Below, piece after piece: positions 37,255 through 45,531 of a stretch of 64,000 nucleotides of DNA. Position numbers and translations under genes: made by a program. The notes under the pieces were generated by a model. It saw nothing but the letters and a program-made list of their open reading frames with translations. It did not search any database and had not been told where the DNA came from. Source of the DNA: Seohaeicola saemankumensis (GTDB lineage: Bacteria; Pseudomonadota; Alphaproteobacteria; Rhodobacterales; Rhodobacteraceae); contig NZ_JAIUZI010000003.1 in NCBI RefSeq assembly GCF_020171285.1, forward strand, positions 124,001 through 188,000, written 5' to 3'. Position 1 is the first letter of the stretch; each line of letters opens with the position of its first letter.

Positions 37255-37818
37255 TTACGGATCAATCCAGCCGATGTTGCCGTCTTCGCGGCGGTACACG
37301 ACATTCAACCCGTCTTTGCCTTCATTCCGGAAAACCAGCACTGGCGCGCCAGCCAGTTCCATCTGCATCACGGCCTCACCGACGGACAGGGACGGAATCT
37401 TGGTTTCCATCTCGGCCACGATAATCGGCTGCAAAGACTCAGGCTCTGCGTTTTCGTGCTGTTCTTCCGACGCGAGGATATAAGAGGACGCGCCGTAGAG
37501 TTCAACCGGTTCCGCGCGGTCACGGTGATGGTCTTTCAGGCGTCGTTTGTAACGCCGCAGCTGTGTTTCCATCTTGTCGCAGCACGCATCAAAAGCAGCA
37601 TAGATTTCATGGGCATGCGCTTTGGCAGTGGCGGTCAGACCGGTCGACAGATGAACGGTTGCCTCGCACACATACTCATGCGCGGAGCGGGAAAAGATGA
37701 CATTAGCGTCGGTCGGACGCTCGGCATATTTCTTGACGACTTCGCTCAGTTCGGTTTCGACGTGAGTCTGAAGGGCGGTTCCTATGTCGATCTGTTTTCC
37801 GCTGATTTGGTAACGCAT
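37255..37818 (-). CDS. hpf: Ribosome hibernation-promoting factor, long form
   Basis: 187 residues with ATG preceded by GAAGGAGAG. The N-terminal S30AE domain (MRYQISGKQIDIGTALQTHVE) joins via a linker to a C-terminal dimerisation domain (PVLVFRNEGKDGLNVVYRREDGNIGWIDP). The long form makes 100S ribosome dimers in stationary phase. Its place between lptB and ptsN is widely conserved in alphaproteobacteria, though rpoN, often between lptB and hpf, is missing. Confidence 0.93.
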   Translation of the reverse strand: MRYQISGKQIDIGTALQTHVETELSEVVKKYAERPTDANVIFSRSAHEYVCEATVHLSTGLTATAKAHAHEIYAAFDACCDKMETQLRRYKRRLKDHHRDRAEPVELYGASSYILASEEQHENAEPESLQPIIVAEMETKIPSLSVGEAVMQMELAGAPVLVFRNEGKDGLNVVYRREDGNIGWIDP

Positions 37819-38066
37819 GTGCTCTCCTTCACGATAGTCACCCGATAAGACCGGACCTCCGGCTGCGTTCAGTTTCGGGTGTTGGGGAATGGCGACAGTT
37901 CGGGTTGTGGCTGCCCGGGCCTTGCACCGAAGGCCGGACCTGTAACTGCATCGAACTGCACGTTTGCCATGACTCCATTGAGGCCCCGCGCGGCCCAAGA
38001 GTCAACGTATGGAAGCATCGAAATACTCAAAAACAAACCTGTATCAGTTTCCATATTGCCGCAGGG

Positions 38067-38837
38067 TCAGGAAATCCGGAAGTTATCACCCAGATAGACG
38101 CGGCGGACGTTTTCGTTTTCAACGACTTCGCTGGGCGTGCCGGACATCAGCACCTGCCCATCATGCAGGATATAGGCCCGATCCACGATTTCGAGCGTTT
38201 CACGAACGTTGTGATCGGTGATCAAAACGCCGATGCCGCGTTTTGTCAGATCGGCGACAAGGTGGCGGATATCGCCGACGGAAATCGGGTCGACTCCGGC
38301 GAACGGTTCGTCCAGCAGCAGGTACTTGGGGTCGGCGGCCAGACAGCGCGCGATTTCGACACGACGACGTTCGCCCCCGGACAGCGCAAGCGCCGGGGCG
38401 CGGCGCAGGTGCTCGATTGAGAAATCCGACAGCAGTTCTTCTAAACGTTCACGGCGTTTGTGCGGATCACGATGGGAAATATCGAGAACCGCGGAAATAT
38501 TGTCTTCGACACTGAGGCCGCGAAAAATCGACATCTCTTGTGGCAGGTAGCCGATACCCAACCGGGCGCGCCGGTACATCGGAAGCGTTGTGACGTTCTG
38601 GCCGTCGATTGTCACGGTTCCCGCCTCGGGAAAGACAAGGCCTGCGACTGCATAGAATGTGGTGGTTTTTCCTGACCCATTTGGCCCCAGCAGCGCAACA
38701 ACTTCGCCGCGGTCCAAGGTCATTGTGACATCCCGAATAACCAGTTTGCGGCGAAAAGACTTGCGAAGCTTGGATATTCGCAGACCCGAAGATCCATCGG
38801 TGACGGTCAATTCAGGACCAGGAGACGGACTGTCCAT
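38067..38837 (-). CDS. lptB: LPS export ABC transporter ATPase LptB
   Basis: 256 residues. Walker A GPNGSGKTTTFYAV, the ABC signature LSGGERRRVEIARC, Walker B YLLLDEPFAGVDP and the switch His in LITDHNVRETL are all intact. LptB drives the LptFG pump that moves LPS from the inner membrane to the LptC-LptA bridge. It overlaps lptA by one base (TAATG). Confidence 0.96.
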   Translation of the reverse strand: MDSPSPGPELTVTDGSSGLRISKLRKSFRRKLVIRDVTMTLDRGEVVALLGPNGSGKTTTFYAVAGLVFPEAGTVTIDGQNVTTLPMYRRARLGIGYLPQEMSIFRGLSVEDNISAVLDISHRDPHKRRERLEELLSDFSIEHLRRAPALALSGGERRRVEIARCLAADPKYLLLDEPFAGVDPISVGDIRHLVADLTKRGIGVLITDHNVRETLEIVDRAYILHDGQVLMSGTPSEVVENENVRRVYLGDNFRIS

Positions 38838-39331
38838 TACTCAGATTTTTCCGGGTTAAGTATCGTCTTGACCCGCCCAACCATCTGCGCGGTACCCGTG
38901 ATCAGGTTGACGGTCATCTTGTCTGACGTCAGCGCATTCAGGCCCTGTGTCAGAAGGACGTTCCCTGTCATTACGATGATACCGGTGTCGATGGAATAAT
39001 CGGCGCGGTCAGCTTCGGCTGCATCCGGACCGCTGACCAGAACAACATCGCCGGTTGCTTCCATTCTATCGATAGCACTGTTGTCCTGGTTGTAGATAAC
39101 CAGCACGCGTTTTGCGGACAAACGCATTTCGCCCTGGCCGATCAGCACATTGCCGAGAAATTCGGCAGATCCATCTGCTTGATTGACGTCCAGTGTATCG
39201 GCGGTCACCTCGACTGGCAGAGTCGGATCGGCCTTGATTGCCCCAAACGCCACATTCGTGCTCTGGGCGCTCGCATGCCCTGCCGGCACCGCCAGCAGCC
39301 CGCATAGAAAAATGGCACGCAAATCAAACAC
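38837..39331 (-). CDS. lptA: LPS transport periplasmic protein LptA
   Basis: 164 residues with a signal peptide (MFDLRAIFLCGLLAVPAGHASA-QS). The OstA-like beta-jelly-roll repeat is seen in VEVTADTLDVNQADGSAEFLGNV and MTGNVLLTQGLNALTSDKM. LptA forms the periplasmic bridge for LPS. It lies between lptC and lptB in the same operon, three bases after lptC. Confidence 0.93.
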   Translation of the reverse strand: MFDLRAIFLCGLLAVPAGHASAQSTNVAFGAIKADPTLPVEVTADTLDVNQADGSAEFLGNVLIGQGEMRLSAKRVLVIYNQDNSAIDRMEATGDVVLVSGPDAAEADRADYSIDTGIIVMTGNVLLTQGLNALTSDKMTVNLITGTAQMVGRVKTILNPEKSE

Positions 39332-39334
39332 AGA

Positions 39335-39934
39335 TTATCTTTCCGGCTGTTTCGGATCGTATACCAGCTTCACGCCGTTTTTGAAAAGCGTGTGGATGGG
39401 TCCATCTTCAATTTTTGATTCCATCAACATGCTACCTGCCGTGAAAGTGCCAATCGGCCCGGTGCCACTGATCTGGCCGGGACTGCGTGCCGCAAGGCCG
39501 CTCAGTTCCGTCTCAAGCCGCTCTGACAGGATCTCGTATCCTGTGGTGGTCGAAATCTGCACCTTGCCTATGAATGTTGCCAACTGGCCAGCGAAATCGA
39601 CCATGCCGGCTTCTGATGTCAGGGTGATACGCTGGCCTCCGGTCATGGTGATCCGTGCGATCAGTTTTTCCGCCTCAGCCGGGCGGCCTTCCCCGCCGGG
39701 GCGGGCGACAGACGCGGTCAAAATTACCTCGTCACCGCCGGATGTGGTGCCCGAGAAGTAGGGCGCCGTCACCTGCTGGTCGCCGATGCGCGCCTTGATA
39801 TCATGTTCGGCAAAGGGAATCGTTGCGGTGGTATCGACGCCCCGCGACAACAGGAACACCGTTGACAGCAACGCAAGCGCGGCAAGCGGAAGAATGACCT
39901 TGAGCAGTCGAACCGTGCGGGAATAGGAATCCAC
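39335..39934 (-). CDS. lptC: LPS export protein LptC
   Basis: 199 residues. An N-terminal membrane anchor (LLKVILPLAALALLSTVFLLS) precedes a periplasmic jelly-roll domain with NVAT-like strands (IKARIGDQQVTAPYFSG...RITMTGGQRITLTSEAG). LptC passes LPS from LptBFG to LptA. Sequence is less conserved than lptA/B, so context supports the call. It follows kdsD after 11 bases. Confidence 0.9.
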   Translation of the reverse strand: MDSYSRTVRLLKVILPLAALALLSTVFLLSRGVDTTATIPFAEHDIKARIGDQQVTAPYFSGTTSGGDEVILTASVARPGGEGRPAEAEKLIARITMTGGQRITLTSEAGMVDFAGQLATFIGKVQISTTTGYEILSERLETELSGLAARSPGQISGTGPIGTFTAGSMLMESKIEDGPIHTLFKNGVKLVYDPKQPER

Positions 39935-39945
39935 CGCGCGTCCTC

Positions 39946-40908
39946 TCAGCCCAGCCCGACCCGCAGGCAGTCGTGGATATGCAACAGCCCTTGTGCGGTG
40001 CGTGGCCCCTGTGGGTCAACCACGAACAGGCAGGTGATTTTGCGCTTGTTCATGATAGCGACGGCTTCTTCGGCCAGCGCGTCAGGGCCGATCGTTGTAG
40101 GATCTACTGTCATGACGTCTGCGGCGGACAGGTTTAGCAGCCCCTCCATATGGCGGCGAAGGTCACCGTCGGTGATGATGCCTAACAAGGTGCCATCTGG
40201 CTGTGTCACCCCGACCACGCCGAATCCCTTTTGACTGATCTCGATCAGCGCGTCGCCCATCTGTGTCGTCTTGACCACCAGGGGCAGGGCGTCGCCGGAA
40301 TGCATCAGATCGCGCACCTTGCTCAGCCGCGCGCCCAATTTCCCGCCGGGATGGAATTCGCGGAAATTCTCGGGGGTGAAGGCGCGGTGCTCCATCAAGG
40401 CGACGGCCAGAGCATCACCCAGTGCCAGGGTCATCGTCGTCGATGTGGTCGGAACGATTCCCGATCCGCAAGCTTCCTCGGCCGGTGGCAGAACAAGCGC
40501 CACATCCGATTGTTTGAGAAGCGTGGAACCGGGCCGGCTGGCCACTCCAATCAGCGGGATGGCAAAGCGGCGAGTATAGGCAACCAAATCGGCCAGCTCC
40601 GGGGTTTCGCCTGAATTCGACAAAACCAAAGCAACATCCCCCTGCGCCATCATGCCAAGGTCGCCGTGGCTGGCCTCGGCCGGGTGCACGAAATGCGCTG
40701 GTGTGCCAGTGCTGGCGAAGGTCGCTGCAATTTTGCGGGCAATGTGTCCTGATTTGCCCATACCGCTGATGATGACACGGCCCGTTGCGTTCAGCAGTGT
40801 TTCCACGGCACGGTCAAAGCTGTCGTCCAGCCCGTCGGCGAGCAGGTTCAGCGCGTTTGCCTCGACCCGGATCACTCGGCGGGCGATATCCTGAAACTGG
40901 CCGCTCAT
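39946..40908 (-). CDS. kdsD: Arabinose-5-phosphate isomerase (Kdo synthesis)
   Basis: 320 residues. The SIS domain has GMGKSGHIARKIAATFASTG and FVHPAEASHGDLGM, and two CBS domains follow (DLMHSGDALPLVVKTT..., DVMTVDPTTIGPDALAEEAV). It converts ribulose-5-phosphate to arabinose-5-phosphate, the first step to Kdo. It overlaps rnd by four bases and is followed by lptCAB, joining Kdo supply with LPS export. Confidence 0.94.
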   Translation of the reverse strand: MSGQFQDIARRVIRVEANALNLLADGLDDSFDRAVETLLNATGRVIISGMGKSGHIARKIAATFASTGTPAHFVHPAEASHGDLGMMAQGDVALVLSNSGETPELADLVAYTRRFAIPLIGVASRPGSTLLKQSDVALVLPPAEEACGSGIVPTTSTTMTLALGDALAVALMEHRAFTPENFREFHPGGKLGARLSKVRDLMHSGDALPLVVKTTQMGDALIEISQKGFGVVGVTQPDGTLLGIITDGDLRRHMEGLLNLSAADVMTVDPTTIGPDALAEEAVAIMNKRKITCLFVVDPQGPRTAQGLLHIHDCLRVGLG

Positions 40909-41519
40909 GAATGTGCAAAGATGTCGGTTTCAGGCCATCCGGCCAGATCGAGTTGCGCTCGCATTGGCAGAAAGTCGAAACAGGCCTGGGCCATCTCGGT
41001 TCGCCCTTCACGCGCCAGCCGCTTGTTCAGCTCGTCACGCAGTTGGTGCAGGTGCAATACGTCGGATGCCGCATAGTCCAACTGGGCCGCAGTCAGTGTT
41101 TCGGCGCCCCAGTCGCTCATCTGTTGCTGCTTGCTGATATCAACGCCGATCAATTCCTGAGTCAGGTTTTTCAACCCGTGCCGATCCGTATAGGTGCGGA
41201 CGAGACGGCTGGCGATTTTGGTGCAGTAGACCGGAGCGGCCAGCGCTCCAAAGGCATTGAACATGGCGGCGATGTCAAAGCGCCCGAAATGGAACAGCTT
41301 GAGGACATCGGGGTTTTCCAGCATGGCGCAGAGGTTTGGCGCCTCGGTCTGGCCTTTTTCGACCTGAACGATGTGGGCATTGCCGTCGCCGCCGGACATT
41401 TGGATCACACACAAACGGTCGCGATGCGGGTTCAGGCCCATCGTTTCGCAGTCGATGGCCACCACGGGACCCAGGTCCAGCCCGTCGGGGAGGTCGTTCT
41501 GATACAGGTGATTTGCCAC
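40905..41519 (-). CDS. rnd: Ribonuclease D family 3'-exonuclease
   Basis: 204 residues from a GTG at 41519 (V/MANHLYQNDLPDGLDLGPVV). The DEDD exonuclease residues are in VVAIDCETMGL, FHFGRFDIAAM and QLDYAASDVLHLHQL. It is the short alphaproteobacterial RNase D without HRDC domains. It likely trims tRNA or other RNAs. It overlaps kdsD (ATGA). A longer ATG frame to 41615 lacks conservation. Confidence 0.85.
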   Translation of the reverse strand: MANHLYQNDLPDGLDLGPVVAIDCETMGLNPHRDRLCVIQMSGGDGNAHIVQVEKGQTEAPNLCAMLENPDVLKLFHFGRFDIAAMFNAFGALAAPVYCTKIASRLVRTYTDRHGLKNLTQELIGVDISKQQQMSDWGAETLTAAQLDYAASDVLHLHQLRDELNKRLAREGRTEMAQACFDFLPMRAQLDLAGWPETDIFAHS

Positions 41520-41630
41520 TGCGCGTTGTCCTTTGCCGCTGACTTGCGTTTGCGCCGAGATAGGCGCTTTGACCGGCAAACTCAACGGGGACCTGGACAA
41601 CGCGCAGCGGCACATGCCTGACCTGTGGCG

Positions 41631-42128
41631 TCAGTTGCCGTCAATCCATGCCAGAATCGAGTCCAGATCAGACCCCAGGCCCTGGGCCTCGCCATCGCAG
41701 AACGTGTTCAGCGCATCGAGGTTGAGCTTGTTGGCGCCGACAAGAACCGGCACATCCAGTTCCAGCGCCTTGCCAATGGTATCACGGAATCCCCGGCCAT
41801 CGGCCTCGTGTTTTCCGAATTTGTTGACAATCAGCAAATCGGCGCCTTCATCGAGCCGGTCATTGGTCAGTGCGACAGCCTGTTCCAGCGCGTTCGGGTC
41901 CAACCGGCAGCCTTGCGCCCCGGCGCCCAAATCCTGGCTGATGCGGATAATCGGTCCGTCAGGCAACACCTGGACATCCATATCGCAATGATGATCCTTT
42001 TCACGTTCCGTATCGGTCTGCACCGTTCCACACAGACGCAGCCCGCGATCAGCCAGTCGGCCGGCGAGTTCGGTCAAAAGCAGATTGGTTTCACCCCGTC
42101 CGGGGGCCAGCACATAGGCAATTTTCAT
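41631..42128 (-). CDS. DUF2478 protein, molybdenum-locus type
   Basis: 165 residues from the ATG at 42128 (MKIAYVLAPGRGETNLLLTEL), with a P-loop-like GRGETNLLL near the N terminus and VLVGANKLNLDALNTF near the C terminus. It fits DUF2478, whose genes often sit by molybdate or molybdoenzyme loci; function unknown. It lies downstream of the nap operon but beyond a terminator, so it may have its own promoter. Confidence 0.72.
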   Translation of the reverse strand: MKIAYVLAPGRGETNLLLTELAGRLADRGLRLCGTVQTDTEREKDHHCDMDVQVLPDGPIIRISQDLGAGAQGCRLDPNALEQAVALTNDRLDEGADLLIVNKFGKHEADGRGFRDTIGKALELDVPVLVGANKLNLDALNTFCDGEAQGLGSDLDSILAWIDGN

Positions 42129-42207
42129 TCTTGGTCTCCGAGAAGTGCTCAGACAAGGGAAACCCCGGAAGTGGGTCTTAGTGTTCACACCACGCTCGCC
42201 TGATGAC

Positions 42208-42240
42208 AAGGAACGGGCCCACAAATCGCGTGGGCCCGCT
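42208..42240 (-). terminator. Terminator at the end of the nap operon
   Basis: On the minus strand a 9-bp stem (42230-42238 with 42214-42222, GC-rich) with a 7-base loop is followed by TTCCTTGT. It lies 20 bases after the stop of the 85-residue protein gene. Confidence 0.65.
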
Positions 42241-42260
42241 TGATCCTGTCAATGTGTTTT

Positions 42261-42518
42261 TCAGACGGTCGTACCCTTGATGCGGATCGCGCAGCCAAGC
42301 GCACCCGCCAACAATCCGACACCCATTGAGATGACCAGTTCGAGCATCTCAACATTCGACATGTCAAACCCGGCAAAAATCAGGGTTTCGGCAAACCCGA
42401 CAATCGCGCCCATGATCGATGCAAGCAGCAGGTTTCGGGTGGTCATGCCCAGCGCCAGCCCCAGAATGCCGGGGAGGCTCAGAATGTTGCCGGCAATTGT
42501 GCCCAGTAGATTCAGCAT
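42261..42518 (-). CDS. 85-residue membrane protein after napC
   Basis: Two or three hydrophobic segments: LLGTIAGNILSLPGILGLALGM, LLLASIMGAIVGFAETLIFAG, and MLELVISMGVGLLAGALGCAI. No family was recognised; NapE-like proteins are similar in size but single-pass. It starts 4 bases after napC and shares its terminator, so it is the last nap-operon gene. It may help assembly or anchoring of the reductase, but that is only context. Confidence 0.6.
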   Translation of the reverse strand: MLNLLGTIAGNILSLPGILGLALGMTTRNLLLASIMGAIVGFAETLIFAGFDMSNVEMLELVISMGVGLLAGALGCAIRIKGTTV

Positions 42519-42522
42519 GGGT

Positions 42523-43239
42523 TCAGTCTCCGGAGGTTTTTTGGGTGGACTGTTTCAGGTAACTGCGCACCGTGTCCGTGTCGGCAGAAGCCGTTTCGAG
42601 CGGCTTGGGAGCCTCCTCCATCGCCAGTTCGTCGACGACCCGCTTGTACTCGTCTAGGTATCCTTCGGGCAGGCGGTGCGCGATGCCCTGATGGCAATCG
42701 ATGCAAGTCATGTTGTTGTCGATGGCGCGCTGGTGTTCCTTGGCGGCGCGGGTCTCTTGGATGGTAAAGTCCATGTACTCGAAGTTGTGGCAGTTCCGGC
42801 ATTCACGGCTGTCGGACTGCTTCATCTTTTTCCAGGTCTGGGATGCCATCTTCAGCCGGTGATCTTCGTATTTCTCCTTGGTGTCGATGGTGCCCATCAG
42901 CTCGTGATAGACGTCTTTGACGGCCATGACCTTGGCCTTGACCTTGTGATTCCATTCTTTGGGTACGTGGCAGTCAGAACAGATTGCGCGCACACCGGAG
43001 TGATTGTTGTAGTGCACGGTTTCCCGGTATTCGCCCAGGTTGGTTTCCATGGTATGGCACCCGGTGCAGAATTCTTCGGTGTTGGTCATTTCCATCGACC
43101 AGTGAAAGCCCCCCCAGAAGAGGATGCCGGCCAGAAAGCCGATGATCAGGACAAAACCGGCGCTGAGCACGGCGGTCGGGGTCCAGAACCAGTTCCAGAT
43201 GCGTCGGAAAAAGCCAGGGCGCGAATTGTTATCAGTCAT
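42523..43239 (-). CDS. napC: Cytochrome c-type quinol dehydrogenase NapC
   Basis: 238 residues from MTDNNSRPGFFRRIWNWFW. An N-terminal anchor (LSAGFVLIIGFLAGILFWGGF) precedes four CxxCH heme sites (CTGCH, CSDCH, CRNCH, CIDCH), the NapC/NirT pattern. It passes electrons from quinol to NapB-NapA in the periplasm. It follows napB closely. Confidence 0.95.
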   Translation of the reverse strand: MTDNNSRPGFFRRIWNWFWTPTAVLSAGFVLIIGFLAGILFWGGFHWSMEMTNTEEFCTGCHTMETNLGEYRETVHYNNHSGVRAICSDCHVPKEWNHKVKAKVMAVKDVYHELMGTIDTKEKYEDHRLKMASQTWKKMKQSDSRECRNCHNFEYMDFTIQETRAAKEHQRAIDNNMTCIDCHQGIAHRLPEGYLDEYKRVVDELAMEEAPKPLETASADTDTVRSYLKQSTQKTSGD

Positions 43240-43270
43240 TTTGGTATCCCTCGATTCAATCGCGGCGGGC

Positions 43271-43702
43271 TCAGTTGGAGGGCCGGAACGTGTTGTCGAC
43301 GAGTGCCGGTGCATCGGCCTGCGGCACGTGGCACTGGTTGCAGAACCAGCGGGTTCCGGCGACGCGGTCCAGCTGGTTGCCGGCGCGGTCCAGGTAGTGT
43401 GTCATCGACAGAGTGGGCGCGCCGCGTTCGCCGGCGACGGTCCAGTCGTGGCAGCGCAGGCACTGGTTCGCCTTGAGGTCGATCTGATATTGGTCGATCG
43501 AGTGCGGGATAAGCGGCGGCTGCTGGCGATAGTTGCGCGGGAACCGTTGTTCGTCCTGTTGAAAGACATCTTCGACCCGGTTCTGGTCACTGACATCACT
43601 GCCACGCAGGGTTTGCACAGTGGCGGATTGCGCAAAGGCGATGCCAGCAGCGGTAAAGATGGCCGCGGCGGCGAAGGCGCTGATGATAGCTTGCTTTTTC
43701 AT
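43271..43702 (-). CDS. napB: Nitrate reductase cytochrome subunit NapB
   Basis: 143 residues with a signal peptide (MKKQAIISAFAAAAIFTAAGIAFA-QS) and two CxxCH hemes (CLRCH, CNQCH). The flanking DYxPSM-like strands and VDNTFRPSN end fit NapB. It is the diheme electron donor to NapA. Confidence 0.94.
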   Translation of the reverse strand: MKKQAIISAFAAAAIFTAAGIAFAQSATVQTLRGSDVSDQNRVEDVFQQDEQRFPRNYRQQPPLIPHSIDQYQIDLKANQCLRCHDWTVAGERGAPTLSMTHYLDRAGNQLDRVAGTRWFCNQCHVPQADAPALVDNTFRPSN

Positions 43703-43722
43703 GTGGGTACTCCGTTGCTTGC

Positions 43723-44646
43723 TCAGGCGGCGCGGCTGGCCCTGGATGCAGGTTGAGATCTGGTCCGACCTTCCCGACCGGGGGCGGGCGTGTCGTCGAA
43801 ACGGTGGGTGAATTCAAAAACGTCCATTGCGCAGACGTCGATGCATCGCCCGCAGTTGGTGCAATCGGGCGCGAGGATAAGAGGCGTGTCTTCGCTGGTC
43901 CCGCGCAGGGCGGGGGTGATGACCTGCATTTCAGGGCAGACGGCAAAGCAATCCATGCAGTCATCGCAATCTGCACGGCGCGCGGCGCTGATCCGTAGCA
44001 GGGATTTGGTGCCCAAAAGGCCATAGAAGGTGCCGACCGGGCAGAGGTGCCCACACCATCCCCGACGCGAAACAAAGAGGTCGAACAGGAACACCGCGAG
44101 AACCCAGGCCCAGGCAAAGCCCATACCGAAAATCAACCCGCGGTTCAGCATCGAGATCGGGTTGACCAGCTCCCAGGCAATCGTGCCTGTCAGGGTCGAG
44201 ACAACAAAGACCATGGCCAGAACCCAGTAGCGCGTGCCGCTTTTCGGTTGCCAGCCTTTCTGCAGACCCAGTTTTTCATGCAGCCAGTGAGCGCCATCGG
44301 TGACCGGATTAATCGGGCAAACCCAGGAACAATAAACCCGACCGCCGATCAGGGCATATGCAACGCCGACGATCAATGCGCCAATCAACGCGGTGAGTTC
44401 CGGCCAATGTCCGGCCAACATAGATTGCAGGGCGATGAACGGGTCGGTCAGCGGCAAAACACCAAGTGTCAGCGAACCGCTGAGGTTACCTTTGACCCAC
44501 CAGATGCCCAGCCACGGTCCCATGAGGAACAGGAACAAAAAGAAGATCTGAGACGCCCGGCGGAGCAGCAGAAAGCGGTGCGCGCGCAACCAGCCGAATT
44601 TCTCGATGGCTTCCTGACCGACGGGGATTTTGGCCTTGTCGTTCAT
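43723..44646 (-). CDS. napH: Membrane quinol-oxidising Fe-S protein NapH
   Basis: 307 residues, four membrane segments, two cytoplasmic CxxxCP motifs ([19 protein letters not shown]) and two C-terminal 4Fe-4S clusters ([25 protein letters not shown]). With NapG it gives a second route for electrons from (mena/ubi)quinol to NapA. It overlaps napG by four bases. Confidence 0.95.
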   Translation of the reverse strand: MNDKAKIPVGQEAIEKFGWLRAHRFLLLRRASQIFFLFLFLMGPWLGIWWVKGNLSGSLTLGVLPLTDPFIALQSMLAGHWPELTALIGALIVGVAYALIGGRVYCSWVCPINPVTDGAHWLHEKLGLQKGWQPKSGTRYWVLAMVFVVSTLTGTIAWELVNPISMLNRGLIFGMGFAWAWVLAVFLFDLFVSRRGWCGHLCPVGTFYGLLGTKSLLRISAARRADCDDCMDCFAVCPEMQVITPALRGTSEDTPLILAPDCTNCGRCIDVCAMDVFEFTHRFDDTPAPGREGRTRSQPASRASRAA

Positions 44647-45506
44647 TGGCCTGTCCCCCCTGTTCCGGGCAGTTGGAAGCTGGGGCTGAAGCCGCCTTCC
44701 ATGCTCGGGTCCGGCAGGGCGTCGGGCGTGTATCCGCCGGGCGCGACAAGGTTGTCGGTTCCTGGTCCCGGCAAGCGGTCGGGAAGGTCGATCAGCTCAT
44801 CCACCAGCGGGTTTCGGTCTTCCCACCCCAGTTTGTAGTGATCGGCGGCCTCGGTGCGTGCAATGCGCATAGGCAACACTTTGATCGCGGCCTCTCCGGG
44901 CAAGACGCAAGACTTCTCGCACTTGCCGCAACCGGTGCATTTGTCGGCATGCACCGTGGGCATAAAGATCGCGTGGTGGCCGGAGCGGTCGTTGTGCGAT
45001 AGCTCCAGTGTGATCGCCTCGTCGATGACGGGGCACACGCGATAGCAGACGTCACAGCGCAGACCCAAGGCGTTCAGACAGTTTTCCTGATCGATCAGAA
45101 CGGCAACGCCCATCTTCGCGTCGTCGATGTTGTCCAGCCCCTTGTCCAGCGCCCCGGTGGGGCAGGCAGCGACGCAAGGGATGTCGTCACACATCTCGCA
45201 AGGGATATCGCGAGCGGTGAAAAACGGGGTTCCGGTGGCGGGGCCGTCCACGCCCAGCTCGGCCAGTTTCAGCGTGTCGTAGGGACAATCGCGAACACAC
45301 AGGCCGCAGCGGATGCAGGAGGCAAGGAAATCGTTCTCGGCCAACGCGCCCGGTGGGCGGATGGCCTGCGCCGGCAGGGCGCGGGCGTCTCGGGCCAGAT
45401 AGGCCAGTCCCATGCCCGCCACCGCGCACCCTGCAATACCCCGCGCCGAGTCCTGAAGGAAGCGGCGGCGGTCCATGGCCTTGGGTTTGCGGTTTGCGGC
45501 GGACAT
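44643..45506 (-). CDS. napG: Periplasmic ferredoxin-type protein NapG
   Basis: 287 residues. Twin-arginine leader [16 protein letters not shown], then four 4Fe-4S sets ([46 protein letters not shown]). It carries electrons between NapH and NapA in the periplasm. ATG at 45506 is used; a later Met at MDRRRF is possible. Confidence 0.95.
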   Translation of the reverse strand: MSAANRKPKAMDRRRFLQDSARGIAGCAVAGMGLAYLARDARALPAQAIRPPGALAENDFLASCIRCGLCVRDCPYDTLKLAELGVDGPATGTPFFTARDIPCEMCDDIPCVAACPTGALDKGLDNIDDAKMGVAVLIDQENCLNALGLRCDVCYRVCPVIDEAITLELSHNDRSGHHAIFMPTVHADKCTGCGKCEKSCVLPGEAAIKVLPMRIARTEAADHYKLGWEDRNPLVDELIDLPDRLPGPGTDNLVAPGGYTPDALPDPSMEGGFSPSFQLPGTGGTGQ

Positions 45507-45531
45507 GGTCTTGTCTCTTGTCGTCAGTTAG

